Notes: generated by a model from the letters alone, not told the origin. A stretch of DNA of 64,000 nucleotides from Anaerolineae bacterium (GCA_021463865.1 JAJTXY010000019.1:17545-81544), one strand, 5' to 3'. Positions 1 through 9,380 are shown, counted from the first letter of the stretch. A program made the numbers and translations.

Positions 1-954
1 AGCGTTCTTGACGATCTGCGCCATATAAACCCGTCCAAATTCAAGCATCTCTGCGGCGGCGACGGCCAATGCTGCCACACGATTGACCTGATGTGTCGCC
101 ACCAACACTGGAAATATGGCCTCGGTTATGGGTTTGGTCAACGATGGGTCGTTCCACATGATCATGCCGCTCTGTGGGCCACTGAAGGTTTTGCCCGCCG
201 AGCCTGTCAAAATTGCCGCGCCTTCAGCTAATGGGTCTTGGAATTGACCACCCGCGATAAGGCCCGCTTGGTGCGCCCCATCAAACACAAATTGACCGCC
301 CCACTCCGCAATAATCGAGGCCATCTCACGCACGGGCAGGGGAAAGAGGGTCATAGACATACCCATCACCACCAATCTGGGACGAATGCGTTGAGCTTCT
401 TCGGCAAATTTATCTAAATCTACTTCAAGTTCATCTGGGTCATAGGGAATATCGTAGATTTCGAGGCCACGTGTACCCGCTGGCCCGTCGGGGCGATTGC
501 TCGAATGCCCGCCAAACGGCTGCGACGCGGTCATCACGCGATCACCCGGCTGGACAAGCGCATGATAAACCGCCATATTGCCCAACATGCTCCCCATCAG
601 ACGATGATCGGCATAGTTGCAGCGAAAGACCTTCTTGAGCAACTCGACGCACAATGACTCGACCTCATCAATGTACTGTGTCCCCGCAAACCAACGATTG
701 ACCCGTCCGATATGTCCTTCGGCGGCGCGTGTCCCGATTTCGGATGCCAATAGCCGACGTACAGTAGGGCTAGTGGGAGCTTCGGGAGCTAAGAGATTGA
801 TACAGCGTTTGCCGCGCCATTCTTCATTGCGTTGCACCGCCGCAATGACCGCATCGGCCATGCCTTTGGGAGAATTTGCTTTTTCGAGGATGACCCGTGC
901 ATTTTCCAGAATCGTAGGATCATGCACTTCAAATTGGGATGAATTATTTGTCAT
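1..954 (-). CDS. SHMT-like PLP enzyme (3' end outside window)
   Basis: 318 residues are visible from ATG at 954; the C-terminus lies beyond the left edge. The chain follows the serine hydroxymethyltransferase fold-type I pattern: GGH at residues 148-150, an FDGAH segment (D225, H228) for the PLP ring, and GSAGKTFSGP with the predicted Schiff-base lysine K255. Canonical SHMT has THKTLRGPRGG here, so this is a divergent member. It could be a true glycine/serine enzyme, an alpha-methylserine type or a related aldolase. It starts 14 bp after the GntR regulator with an AAAGGAAT ribosome site, so the two are probably one operon. A FadR-type regulator suggests a catabolic role, which is inference. 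Confidence 0.8.
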   Translation of the reverse strand, partial: MTNNSSQFEVHDPTILENARVILEKANSPKGMADAVIAAVQRNEEWRGKRCINLLAPEAPTSPTVRRLLASEIGTRAAEGHIGRVNRWFAGTQYIDEVESLCVELLKKVFRCNYADHRLMGSMLGNMAVYHALVQPGDRVMTASQPFGGHSSNRPDGPAGTRGLEIYDIPYDPDELEVDLDKFAEEAQRIRPRLVVMGMSMTLFPLPVREMASIIAEWGGQFVFDGAHQAGLIAGGQFQDPLAEGAAILTGSAGKTFSGPQSGMIMWNDPSLTKPITEAIFPVLVATHQVNRVAALAVAAAEMLEFGRVYMAQIVKNA

Positions 955-968
955 CGTAACCTATTCCT

Positions 969-1610
969 TTACATTTCTGACCTTAGAAAAGTCGCTAAGG
1001 TGGTGGAGGCCGATTGGAGATGCTGGCGAAGTAACTGAACGGCTTGTGGCCTGTTTCCAGCACGGCAGGCTTGCAAAATCGCGTAATGTTCAGACTGGGA
1101 AGTGGTTTGAAAACCGAGGTCATTGAGATAGAGCACCAGATAACGCGCCACATTGATATGCAGGGGTTCCAAGATACTTATCAATCGGGGCAGTTGGCCG
1201 GCTTGGTACAATTGGGCGTGAAATTGCCAATTGAGTTCCGTCCAACGGGCCACATCGGTCTCAACATCCATCACCCGCAGTGTGTTTTCGGCCTGCATCA
1301 ATTGGGCTGGTGTATGATGTGGAATCGCCGATTCAAGGGCGACGGTTTCCAAAGCGATGCGGATGGTATAAATCTCACCTGCCTCTGCTGCATTTAAGCT
1401 CGAAACAAAAGCGCCGCGATTGGGGTGCAATGTTACCAACCCTTCGACTTTGAGTTGCACCAAAGCCTCGCGGATAGGAATCTTGCTAATGCCTAGTTCT
1501 TCAGCGATTTTGTCTTGGCGCAGGGGTTCATTACTTTTGATCTCCCCGCGTAGAATTGCCATCCGAAGATATTCCGCCACATACTCGGCAGTGTTTTTGG
1601 CTAGTACCAA
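969..1610 (-). CDS. GntR-family (FadR/FCD) transcriptional regulator
   Basis: 213-residue protein with an N-terminal winged helix (RQDKIAEELGISKIPIREAL, the GntR signature) followed by an all-helical FCD-type ligand domain carrying the metal-site histidines typical of that class. I place the start at TTG 1610 because GGAGG sits at 1617-1621, six bases away. An upstream in-frame start at 1673 would run through the likely operator at 1637-1662. It precedes the SHMT-like gene by 14 bp and probably controls it and itself. The effector is unknown. Confidence 0.85.
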   Translation of the reverse strand: MVLAKNTAEYVAEYLRMAILRGEIKSNEPLRQDKIAEELGISKIPIREALVQLKVEGLVTLHPNRGAFVSSLNAAEAGEIYTIRIALETVALESAIPHHTPAQLMQAENTLRVMDVETDVARWTELNWQFHAQLYQAGQLPRLISILEPLHINVARYLVLYLNDLGFQTTSQSEHYAILQACRAGNRPQAVQLLRQHLQSASTTLATFLRSEM

Positions 1611-1636
1611 TCGTCCCCTCCAATAATCTACACTAT

Positions 1637-1664
1637 TCGTATAATTGTATAATCGTATACGATT
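1637..1664. promoter_or_regulatory. Putative GntR operator
   Basis: A perfect 14-bp palindrome AATCGTATACGATT (1651-1664) is preceded by two further GTATAA half-site-like units (1639-1644, 1647-1652). FadR-subfamily GntR proteins bind short GT-N-AC palindromes. The position about 40 bp upstream of the regulator start fits autoregulation. Binding is inferred. Confidence 0.5.
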
Positions 1665-1785
1665 TTCTGTCAAGATATACAGAACAAAGTCACCTAAACC
1701 AGTGACTTACTCGCTTGCCGCCCCAAAACATTTCATCTACAGTCATTTTTAGAGTCAAAACTCGAAATTAGGGAAATGACCCTTG

Positions 1786-2319
1786 ATGAGCGAATTACCC
1801 AAAACGAAGCGTATTTTGGTTGTCTATGCCTCACGCGGCGGCACAACCCGCGAAATAGCCGAGCAGATAGCCGAGACTCTCCGTCTTAAGGGAATAGGGG
1901 TAGAAACCGCCGCAGTAAAGAAGGTGTCAAACGCAGGCGACTATGACGTGATTGTGTTGGGTAGCGCAATTTACTTCCGGCGCATGATGCCATCCGCTGT
2001 TCGTTTTATCCGACAAAACACGAGCATTTTGGAGTCTTGCCCAGTCGCAGTTTTCAGTGTTGGCGCTCAAATGAGAAAGCCTACTCCCCAAAATCATGCC
2101 CTTGTCGAGAAGTGGGTTCGTAGAGGCTTGAGGCCCTATCCCAACATCCAACCCATTGCAGTGGAGCATTTCGCCGGGGCAGTCGCATTCAGACGACTGA
2201 ATGTATTGTGGCGTGTGCTGCTGATTATCACCTTTGGGGAACGGGGTGATTGGCGGGATTTAAACGCGGTACGCACTTGGGTGAATCATATCTACCCCCT
2301 ATTGGTTAACGAGATTTAG
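1786..2319 (+). CDS. Flavodoxin-domain protein (HemG-like)
   Basis: 177 residues. The N-terminus ILVVYASRGGTTREIA is an FMN phosphate-binding loop of the flavodoxin fold. The later GSAIYFRRMMPSAVRFI and the C-terminal GDWRDLNAVRTW segments resemble the HemG / flavodoxin_5 family, where a RDW-type tail is common. Such proteins include menaquinone-linked protoporphyrinogen oxidase; no haem genes lie nearby, so function stays open. ATG at 1786 is chosen over the TTG one codon earlier. Its 3' end overlaps the convergent permease gene by 14 bp. Confidence 0.8.
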   Translation: MSELPKTKRILVVYASRGGTTREIAEQIAETLRLKGIGVETAAVKKVSNAGDYDVIVLGSAIYFRRMMPSAVRFIRQNTSILESCPVAVFSVGAQMRKPTPQNHALVEKWVRRGLRPYPNIQPIAVEHFAGAVAFRRLNVLWRVLLIITFGERGDWRDLNAVRTWVNHIYPLLVNEI

Positions 2320-3199
2320 CGGAATCTTGCCGATCTTCGCGGCTCAGTAGCTGTACTACAAACAAAACACTGGCAGCAATACCAATCAAAATCAGAGCTG
2401 TCCAAAGGGCTGCTGGAATATTCTGCTGATAGGTCTTATAAATCAACAGCGTCATGGTTTGGGTACGTCCCGGCGCACTGCCCGCGAACAAAATAGTCGC
2501 CCCAAATTCACCCAGCGCCCTTGCCCAACTCATCAAAGCCCCTGTCAGCAAGGCCCGACTGGAAAGCGGTAAGGTGACTAACCAGAAACGACGCCAGCGT
2601 GAAGCGCCATCCACCAAAGCAGCGGCCTCGATTTCACGATCCACATGATTAAACCCGACTTGGGCTGACCGCACATAAAAAGGCATTGCCACAAAGGTTT
2701 GGGCCAAAATGACGGCATAGCGGGTAAAGGTCAGTCGAATGCCTAAATCCATTAGTGTCGGGCCAAGCAATCCACGTCTGCCGAACGCAACCAACAGTGC
2801 AAAACCAGCCACCGCTGGAGGCAACACAATAGGTAGCTCAACCAGCACATTCAACAGCCGCCGACCCCAAAAGTGACCGCGTGACAGAACATAGGCCAAT
2901 GGCGTTCCAAGTAGCAAAATCAGCGCGAGGCTTACAGTGGTGGTCTGGAAAGTGAGGGAGATGGCTTGGGGGAGAAGTGGATCGGCTCCCGCTTCCCATG
3001 CCTGTTCTTGGTAGACGCGGTAAATGAGAGAACCTAAAGGCAAGGCGATCAACAGAATCGCCAACAGAAACAACAGGGCAAGACCGCTTTTCCCCAAAAG
3101 GTTGATTAGCCAGCGGAAACCCTGCAAAACATAGGGGATTTTGTGAAAAGGGGTGACACGCACATCACCCCGACTCCCTTTCGTCTCTTGGATATCCAT
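2306..3199 (-). CDS. modB: Molybdate ABC transporter permease
   Basis: 297-residue inner-membrane protein with about six hydrophobic segments. It carries the binding-protein-dependent permease (EAA) loop EIEAAALVDGASRWRRFWLVTLP, and the ModB-typical ELPIVLPPAVAGFALL and RALGEFGATILFAGS. It begins 6 bp after the ModA-like gene, so it is co-transcribed and forms the channel for oxyanion uptake. No ModC ATPase gene follows; the next gene is convergent. The ATPase must be encoded elsewhere. A tungstate or sulfate specificity cannot be excluded. Confidence 0.88.
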   Translation of the reverse strand: MDIQETKGSRGDVRVTPFHKIPYVLQGFRWLINLLGKSGLALLFLLAILLIALPLGSLIYRVYQEQAWEAGADPLLPQAISLTFQTTTVSLALILLLGTPLAYVLSRGHFWGRRLLNVLVELPIVLPPAVAGFALLVAFGRRGLLGPTLMDLGIRLTFTRYAVILAQTFVAMPFYVRSAQVGFNHVDREIEAAALVDGASRWRRFWLVTLPLSSRALLTGALMSWARALGEFGATILFAGSAPGRTQTMTLLIYKTYQQNIPAALWTALILIGIAASVLFVVQLLSREDRQDSAKSR

Positions 3200-3205
3200 T
3201 GAATC

Positions 3206-4462
3206 CTATTCTACAGGTGGAGCGTCACGCACTTCCAAGCTGACCAAGCCACTTACATAACGGCCACCCCGATCATCACCGGGAACCACCAATTGTGGTG
3301 CATCCAAAGCCGTCCCATCTTTTTCAAAAGCGACTAAGATAGGTTGATTGCCAAATTCAGGGTCAATCTCACCCCATGCGATGACGGCCTGAAATCCATT
3401 GCCACCTGTCGCCACGATATAGAAGCCCAGTTTATCATTGCCTACGTCGGCATTAAAATTGACCTGTGCGCTACTCAAAATATCCCATAACAACACGCCT
3501 GTGAAACTTGCACTAACAGTATCCTCGCCGCCGAGATACATCACTTCAGCTGTTTGGGAGGGATAAGCGCGTAGATTATCCATAGTCAAGATGAGTGGGT
3601 TATAAACCTGTCCCCCCACATGCAGGGTGCCATCGCTTGGAAGGCTGATAGTGTTAGGGATTTCTGGAATTCGCACTGAAATAAAATTCCAAGCCACTAG
3701 GATATCCTGACCCGCATCCGACAGCACGTAATCAATAAACGCTTGGGTCAATTCTTTATTGGGTGAATCGTTGGTGATGCCAATTGGATAGGTCGCCAGT
3801 GTGTTATAGGCGTCCGGCACACTTATCATTTTGACATCTTCGGCAATATCCGGCGTGACATCCGAAACATAGACTAGGCCCGCATCGGCTTCCCCTAATG
3901 CGACCTTTGCCGTAACCTGCCGTACAGTGTCCTCTTCAGAAACGACATTATTAAAAAAGGCTGTCTTAAACTCTTCGCCATAGCCTGCCACGTCGACCAG
4001 TTTGTCGACCATCGCGTTAGTGTAATCGCGTACTGGAACACCTTCGGCTGCAATCACCAGCAACACCCCATCGTTCGATAAATCATGTAAAGTCTCGATG
4101 TCAGCAGGGTTATCGGCAGGCACAATCACGACTAAGCGATTTTTGGCGAACGTATACGTTTTGCCTTCAATCCGACCCGCATCTTTCGCCACCTGCATTT
4201 GCCGATTATTGGCACTCGCAAAAATATCGGCAGGCGCACCCTCGGCTAACTGGGCGGCGAGATCGGATGATGCCCCAAATTGAAATTCGACGTTCACTCC
4301 CGGATTGGCAGCCTCAAAAACCCTACCGATTTCCTCGAAGGCATCCGTCAGTGAAGCAGCAGCTAGGACGGTCAGGGTTGTGTCTTGGGCATAGGCATGG
4401 TGTGGAACAAAAAGCAGCAATAATGCAACAACTAAAATAACCGACAAAGCACTACGTTTCAT
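3206..4462 (-). CDS. modA: ModA-like binding protein fused to PF00174-like domain
   Basis: 418 residues with a strong GAGGAGG site six bases before ATG 4462. Residues 1-25 form a signal peptide ending AYA. Residues 28-262 are a molybdate-binding periplasmic protein (LTVLAAASLTDAF, GASSDLAAQL, GAPADIFASA). ModA proteins usually stop near here. Residues 270-412 add a second domain with FTGVLLWDIL, LGFYIVATGGNGF, IAWGEIDPEFGNQP and LVVPGDDRGGRYVSGL. This resembles the small oxidoreductase molybdopterin-binding (sulfite-oxidase-like) domains found alone in secreted proteins. It lies between padR, overlapped by 11 bp, and modB. The fusion may couple oxyanion capture to cofactor or ligand binding; that is inference. 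Confidence 0.85.
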   Translation of the reverse strand: MKRSALSVILVVALLLLFVPHHAYAQDTTLTVLAAASLTDAFEEIGRVFEAANPGVNVEFQFGASSDLAAQLAEGAPADIFASANNRQMQVAKDAGRIEGKTYTFAKNRLVVIVPADNPADIETLHDLSNDGVLLVIAAEGVPVRDYTNAMVDKLVDVAGYGEEFKTAFFNNVVSEEDTVRQVTAKVALGEADAGLVYVSDVTPDIAEDVKMISVPDAYNTLATYPIGITNDSPNKELTQAFIDYVLSDAGQDILVAWNFISVRIPEIPNTISLPSDGTLHVGGQVYNPLILTMDNLRAYPSQTAEVMYLGGEDTVSASFTGVLLWDILSSAQVNFNADVGNDKLGFYIVATGGNGFQAVIAWGEIDPEFGNQPILVAFEKDGTALDAPQLVVPGDDRGGRYVSGLVSLEVRDAPPVE

Positions 4463-5000
4463 CTAATTCCTCCTCATTGAACGGGACAAGTTCGCAGCGA
4501 TCAATCCACTGCAAAATTGCACCGAGTTGGGCAATCTGCAATTCTACTGCCAAAAAGCCAATCCCCGGTGCTGTTTGGTCACGTTGAGTCAGCAAATGAT
4601 GATGGGCTTTCATACACGCCTTTTTTTGATACTCCACCAATGCGGCTGTTGGCCTATTCTGCAAACGGGCAATATACAATCGGCTCAGAAATTCGACCCG
4701 CACACACCGGATACTAGATAGGGGAGACGGGTTGTACAGCCATGTTTCAAAACGATTCTTTCCCTGTGTCGTAAGCGTATATTCGGTGCGTGTTGGCGCA
4801 TTAATGACCTCAATCGCTTGCCCCACAATCAGCCCCTGCTGTTCAAGACGTTTTAGTACGGCATACAACTGGCTGGTGCTTAAATTCCACACCTGCCCTA
4901 GCTTGGTTAGGTCTCGGAAATGTTCCAACAATTGATAGCCATGGCTGGGTTGGATTGCCAATAAGCCTAACAGCACTTCGTCGGGTGTTAACTGGCTCAC
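4452..5000 (-). CDS. PadR-family transcriptional regulator
   Basis: 182 residues from GTG 5000. The N-terminal winged helix (LLGLLAIQPSHGYQLLEHF, then LSTSQLYAVLKRLEQQGLI) is the classical PadR motif. The C-terminal half is the helical dimerisation region. It overlaps the ModA-fusion gene by 11 bp, so it is translationally coupled to molybdate uptake and probably regulates this unit. ModE is the usual regulator of such genes, so a PadR in this position is uncommon. The effector is unknown. Confidence 0.85.
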   Translation of the reverse strand: MSQLTPDEVLLGLLAIQPSHGYQLLEHFRDLTKLGQVWNLSTSQLYAVLKRLEQQGLIVGQAIEVINAPTRTEYTLTTQGKNRFETWLYNPSPLSSIRCVRVEFLSRLYIARLQNRPTAALVEYQKKACMKAHHHLLTQRDQTAPGIGFLAVELQIAQLGAILQWIDRCELVPFNEEELDET

Positions 5001-5067
5001 AATACTGCTACCTTGACGTAACCACAGCCCACTATTCTAACATGGAATAGATTACAAACAAATAACA

Positions 5068-6105
5068 TTAGGGTTGTAGTGGCTTCAGGTATACCGTAAT
5101 TTCACTGCGATTATGAAACAACTGACGTGCCCCGGCAATGCCATAGGCTTTGCGTAAAATATCGAAGGTCTGTTTAAGAACAGGCTGTCGATCTTCTTCG
5201 GGCAATTTGAGCGTCATCAATCCTGCCCCGTGAGGATAGAGAAATGTGGCATAGGAAACCATGACACGGGCTGAATCACGGGCATCCATCCGCATATCGT
5301 TGACAATCAGGTCATAAAAATCTGGTTCATCTTTGAGATAGGCTTGGGCAGTCATGCGTAAATAGCGAATCCCGTCATCTCCCTTAAGCCGAATATCTAA
5401 GCGGGCCGGGTCAATCGCGGTGACATACTGCCCCTTTTGGCGTAAAATGCGTGTCCACCCCCCCGGCGCAGCACCTAGATCAAGGGCCAACCCGCGCACA
5501 GGCAGTTCAACTTTAAAGACCTCTAGCGCCTCTAATAACTTAAACTCGGCACGGCTGATTTGTTCGTCTTCGTGCATAAAACGGCGCATCCCCCCGGCCC
5601 AATCCGAGATATTCAGCATCGTTGGAGAAAGGCCAAGATAGGCAATGGCTGGATTTTGGGCGACCACTACTGACAAAATTTGCAGGGGCTTACGGACATC
5701 CAGTGGGGCATCGGTAGACTCGTGAATCAGATTGGCAAGGGCGGTATTCACATCAAAGGGCTTAAGCGGATAGTTCTTGCTCAAAATACGGGTTTGCACT
5801 GAAAAAAGCAGTTCAGGGTCAATTAATTCATTAAATTCCACCGCGACAGCCTGCAATAGGTCGTCTAAATCCTGCGGATTGGAATGTAAGGATACGGTCA
5901 CTTGGACGGGGCAAAGATGGCGCACAAAAATGGGTGGCTGTTGATGCCATTTTTCGGCAAACTCCCAATAGGAATCCCCTAACTCAACTAACAGTACACC
6001 GGGGGATAAAATTTCTTCAATATGGGCATTTGCGGCAGCTTCTTTTAATTCATGGCGGGCAAGGTCAACGGAATCCGGGTCACAGGTCAAAATGGCTTGA
6101 GGCAT
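5068..6105 (-). CDS. THUMP-FtsJ type rRNA methyltransferase (RlmM-like)
   Basis: 345 residues from ATG 6105 (MPQAIL). A GTG 18 codons upstream is possible but would extend to within 12 bp of the neighbouring gene. The N-terminal half is a THUMP-like RNA-binding region. The C-terminal half is a Rossmann methyltransferase with LDLGAAPGGWT as SAM motif I. The FtsJ K-D-K-E tetrad can be read as K in SRAEFKL, D in VNDMRM, K in MTLKLP and E in SEITVYLK. This matches 2'-O-methyltransferases such as RlmM, which modifies 23S rRNA. The exact target is not shown. Confidence 0.8.
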   Translation of the reverse strand: MPQAILTCDPDSVDLARHELKEAAANAHIEEILSPGVLLVELGDSYWEFAEKWHQQPPIFVRHLCPVQVTVSLHSNPQDLDDLLQAVAVEFNELIDPELLFSVQTRILSKNYPLKPFDVNTALANLIHESTDAPLDVRKPLQILSVVVAQNPAIAYLGLSPTMLNISDWAGGMRRFMHEDEQISRAEFKLLEALEVFKVELPVRGLALDLGAAPGGWTRILRQKGQYVTAIDPARLDIRLKGDDGIRYLRMTAQAYLKDEPDFYDLIVNDMRMDARDSARVMVSYATFLYPHGAGLMTLKLPEEDRQPVLKQTFDILRKAYGIAGARQLFHNRSEITVYLKPLQP

Positions 6106-6171
6106 AACTTGTCTTTCATAAGGGGCGATTGATTGAACCAACCACCCCACACTAACCACATGGGTAAAGAT

Positions 6172-7503
6172 TTACTGGGCCGTACTGGTCGAATATTGGA
6201 AGGGCGTCACCGTCGGTGGGAAGCGATAAGGTTGCGTTGGAATCAGTGTCGGTGGCGGGCCATCCGCTCCCAACGATCCACGCCACGCCGTTTCCATATC
6301 TACCAGCGACATGCTCGTAACAATCTGCAAGGCATCATTACGCGGTGTACCTGTCGCCAATTCATGGATAAGTTGATGATGAGCTTCCAATCCAAAAGTA
6401 TCGGTCAGCCACACAAAAAACGTGTAGCCAATATCATACCCCAAGCGCCCTTGTCCGTCTGGCCCTGTTTCAAAAGAGATCGGGCCGTCACCTTCCAACA
6501 AAATGGGCAATTCGTCATGCTGAGCCAGATTCCGCACACGCCGGACATAGCTGTACTGCTGATCGAGTTCAAAAAAGGTAGCATTGCCTTCCGTAAACCA
6601 TGAACCAGCCGGGAAAGCATCCGGGGCCATATGAAATTGATAGAGATGCCCAATTTCATGCAGCACCGTGCCATAGGCAAGGCGACGGGAATCCTCATCC
6701 GAAATAACCTGCACCGTCGCACCCCAGTCATCGGAGGTCTGTCCAATCACACTACTGCCACCGAACGCATCCCGCCACCGCTGGAAATCTGTTTGGTTGG
6801 AAAAGAGAATGACGCGCGGAATATAGGGCAGAGGTTCCCCCCACGCCGCGATAAAGGTCTCGTGTTGTTCTGCGACTGCCGCCACCGTCAAATCCAAGAT
6901 TTCTTCAGGCAGGCCAGATTGAATATAGACAATCACATCCTCGGATTCAGTGCGCTCCCATTCATCCCCAGAATCCGCATATTCATTGCCCAAAATCCAG
7001 TCGGTGCGATAGCGGTTGCCCTCACTATCGGCAAAACTCCAATAGAAATTGACGGCGACCCAAGGCGGCAAGGATTCATCCGGACGCCAGCGCATCGAGA
7101 CATGGCCCGTTCGAGTATCAATCTCGGCATCGCGCCGGGTCAGTTTACCGGGGACATGTGACCAAATCACGGAGGCTTGGACGATCTCCCCCTTATCACT
7201 GCTGGCAACCGTCGAAAAACCAAATCCGTTAGGATAATAGCTTTCAAAATCACTTTCACTGACTGTCCATGTGGCATCACCCTCACTGGTGCCGGGTAAA
7301 TAGTAGGGCAAATCCCATTGTGTGGTTTGCGTATACCAATCATCACCAAACGGTGTAGGGGTCGTGGTTATGCCCCCCTGAGCAGATGCGGTCAAATTAA
7401 CCACCAGCAGCACGGAGAATAACAATCCCCACACCGCCAGAAGTGCTGGTATGATAAGGCGGCGTTGACGAGCAGGGTTACGATAAGATTCAGGTGTCAC
7501 CAC
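6172..7503 (-). CDS. Membrane-anchored gluzincin metallopeptidase (peptidase MA-like)
   Basis: About 443 residues from GTG 7503, chosen because AAGGA (7509-7513) lies five bases upstream; ATG 7518 has no ribosome site. A hydrophobic segment near residues 17-38 anchors or exports the chain. The catalytic module shows VLHEIGHLYQF (HEIGH at 282-286) and the downstream glutamate in WFTEGNATFFE (E305). That is the HExxH...E zinc arrangement of gluzincins such as the peptidase MA family. The tail is Pro/Thr-rich. It faces the divergent glycosyltransferase gene across about 26 bp. The substrate is unknown. Confidence 0.8.
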   Translation of the reverse strand: MVTPESYRNPARQRRLIIPALLAVWGLLFSVLLVVNLTASAQGGITTTPTPFGDDWYTQTTQWDLPYYLPGTSEGDATWTVSESDFESYYPNGFGFSTVASSDKGEIVQASVIWSHVPGKLTRRDAEIDTRTGHVSMRWRPDESLPPWVAVNFYWSFADSEGNRYRTDWILGNEYADSGDEWERTESEDVIVYIQSGLPEEILDLTVAAVAEQHETFIAAWGEPLPYIPRVILFSNQTDFQRWRDAFGGSSVIGQTSDDWGATVQVISDEDSRRLAYGTVLHEIGHLYQFHMAPDAFPAGSWFTEGNATFFELDQQYSYVRRVRNLAQHDELPILLEGDGPISFETGPDGQGRLGYDIGYTFFVWLTDTFGLEAHHQLIHELATGTPRNDALQIVTSMSLVDMETAWRGSLGADGPPPTLIPTQPYRFPPTVTPFQYSTSTAQ

Positions 7504-7529
7504 AATATTCCTTTCCATCACAACTCGAC

Positions 7530-9380
7530 ATGTTAAAGTTTAAGCGAAATTTCAGAAAACTAAACTCAGAAAAACTACCATCATGGCTGGCTCTCCTTGG
7601 TTCAGTGCTTGTTCTGCTATTGGCAGCATACCTGCGTATACACCACCTCGACGCAAATGGCTTATGGGGCGATGAGGGTTGGTCAGTCGAATTTTCCGAA
7701 CCCAGCAGTCCGGCGCTTGTCACCCGTAATCTAGTAGATGATTTACACCCCCCATTGTATTTCGTAACACTCAGTGCATGGCGGCAGGTTGCGGGGGACA
7801 CCGAAATTCCGATGCGGTTTTGGGCGGTATGTCCGGCTCTTTTGTCTATCGCGCTGGTAGACCGGATTGGGCGGAAGTTGTTCTCACCCTCTGCCGGAAT
7901 CGCGGCGGGATTGGTCTTGGCGATTGCCGATAAACATATTTTGCTCTCACAAGAAGTACGGCATTATCCCCTTGCCTTTATGTGGATGGCAGCCAGTAGC
8001 CTCGTATTTCTGCTGTGGCTGGAAAACCCGACCCGCCGACGCACTTTGCTTTATGCGATGCTCATCATCGCGGGTGTCTATACCCATTATTACACCACCC
8101 TCATCTTGCCGGTTCAGGTCATCTACGCCACGCTGGTACTGTCTCCACGAAGGTGCATCTGGCACTTACTCGGCATTATGGGTCTATCACTGCTGGCCTT
8201 CGCGCCTTGGGCCATTGTCGCCGTGCATCAACTATTGATTCGGCCCGAAGGCATCCTTCATTCCATGTCCCTGTCGTGGGAGACCGCCGATACCTTGACG
8301 ATTGATTATTTGGGTAGACCTGTCATCTTGGGCATTGGATTAATATTGGTCGGCAGCTTGGCGTTCAAAAATCGTCTGCAATGGAATCAATCCCCTACTG
8401 TGTGGTATCCGGTGTTATGGTTGGGTGTGCCGATTGCCATTTCAATTGTGGTCTATCCGCTGGTGACAGTGCTGACAGATCGTAATCTGGCCCTGCTGCT
8501 GCTGCCGATTGCCATTCTCGCGGGGCATGGCATCGTGTCTTTTCGTCCACCCGGACGTGTTATTCTTGCGGTGTTGGTATTGGTGAATGGGCTTGCCAGT
8601 ACCGATTCGCGCTATGTTCAACCCGATTGGCGCACCATGGCCCGCTATGTCACCCAAAATTACCCGATTGGTGAACCTGTTTTGATGGACGTGCGAGGCG
8701 GTGACAAAGCTCTCGCCTATTATCTACGGCGCTATTTACCCCCTGACACGCAGGTTATTTCACTGAATCAATGGCGTATTGACTACGGCATCTATTTTCA
8801 AGGGCCTGTACAAGATTTGCTTCAGGCCAATAACGGTTTCTGGGTCGCCTATTGGGGGGATGGCCCATACGAAATGGACAGCACCTATCAAAATTATGGT
8901 TATACCCAAACCGCCATGCACCGTTTTTATCATCTTGGGGCACCGATTGACTGGTATCATTATGACCGTCTGCCGACGAGCGATGAGGTTCTGGGAATTT
9001 TTGGCGATTCCATCCAACTGCATCGGGTCAAAACGACCTTTGAGGTTAAGCGAGGAGAACCATTAACCGTCAGTTTGTGGTGGAGCACCGCCGAAAAGCT
9101 CACCATTAGCTACAGCGTCTCCGTATTTTTGCTCGATGGCAATGATGTCCTTCGCGCTCAACACGACAGTGCCCCACAAAATGGACACTCCCCCACCAAT
9201 TCTTGGACACCGAATCAGGTGGTGCTGGACAGCCATGCGGTAAAAATTCCCAAAGATTTGCCACACGGCGACTATTTATTGGCCGTCAAAGTGTATAACT
9301 CTGCCGATGGGCAAATCTTGCATATTCTGACAGATGGTGCTATAGAGTATCTCATTATTGGGACGGTGCAGGTGCGCTGA
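7530..9380 (+). CDS. GT39/ArnT-like integral-membrane glycosyltransferase
   Basis: 616 residues from ATG 7530; an in-frame GTG at 7494 would overlap the divergent gene. The first membrane helix is followed by RIHHLDANGLWGDEGWSVEF. The LWxDE acidic motif on the first external loop is typical of dolichol/undecaprenyl-phosphate-sugar glycosyltransferases (PMT/GT39, GT83). About ten more hydrophobic segments follow up to roughly residue 350, then a soluble extracytoplasmic C-terminal domain of beta-rich character. It likely transfers a lipid-linked sugar to a cell-surface acceptor. Donor and acceptor are unknown. Confidence 0.75.
   Translation: MLKFKRNFRKLNSEKLPSWLALLGSVLVLLLAAYLRIHHLDANGLWGDEGWSVEFSEPSSPALVTRNLVDDLHPPLYFVTLSAWRQVAGDTEIPMRFWAVCPALLSIALVDRIGRKLFSPSAGIAAGLVLAIADKHILLSQEVRHYPLAFMWMAASSLVFLLWLENPTRRRTLLYAMLIIAGVYTHYYTTLILPVQVIYATLVLSPRRCIWHLLGIMGLSLLAFAPWAIVAVHQLLIRPEGILHSMSLSWETADTLTIDYLGRPVILGIGLILVGSLAFKNRLQWNQSPTVWYPVLWLGVPIAISIVVYPLVTVLTDRNLALLLLPIAILAGHGIVSFRPPGRVILAVLVLVNGLASTDSRYVQPDWRTMARYVTQNYPIGEPVLMDVRGGDKALAYYLRRYLPPDTQVISLNQWRIDYGIYFQGPVQDLLQANNGFWVAYWGDGPYEMDSTYQNYGYTQTAMHRFYHLGAPIDWYHYDRLPTSDEVLGIFGDSIQLHRVKTTFEVKRGEPLTVSLWWSTAEKLTISYSVSVFLLDGNDVLRAQHDSAPQNGHSPTNSWTPNQVVLDSHAVKIPKDLPHGDYLLAVKVYNSADGQILHILTDGAIEYLIIGTVQVR

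Noticed and set aside
4440..5067. Molybdenum-cofactor riboswitch before modA
   Set aside because: modA overlaps padR with its own strong ribosome site, and no structured leader fits in the space.
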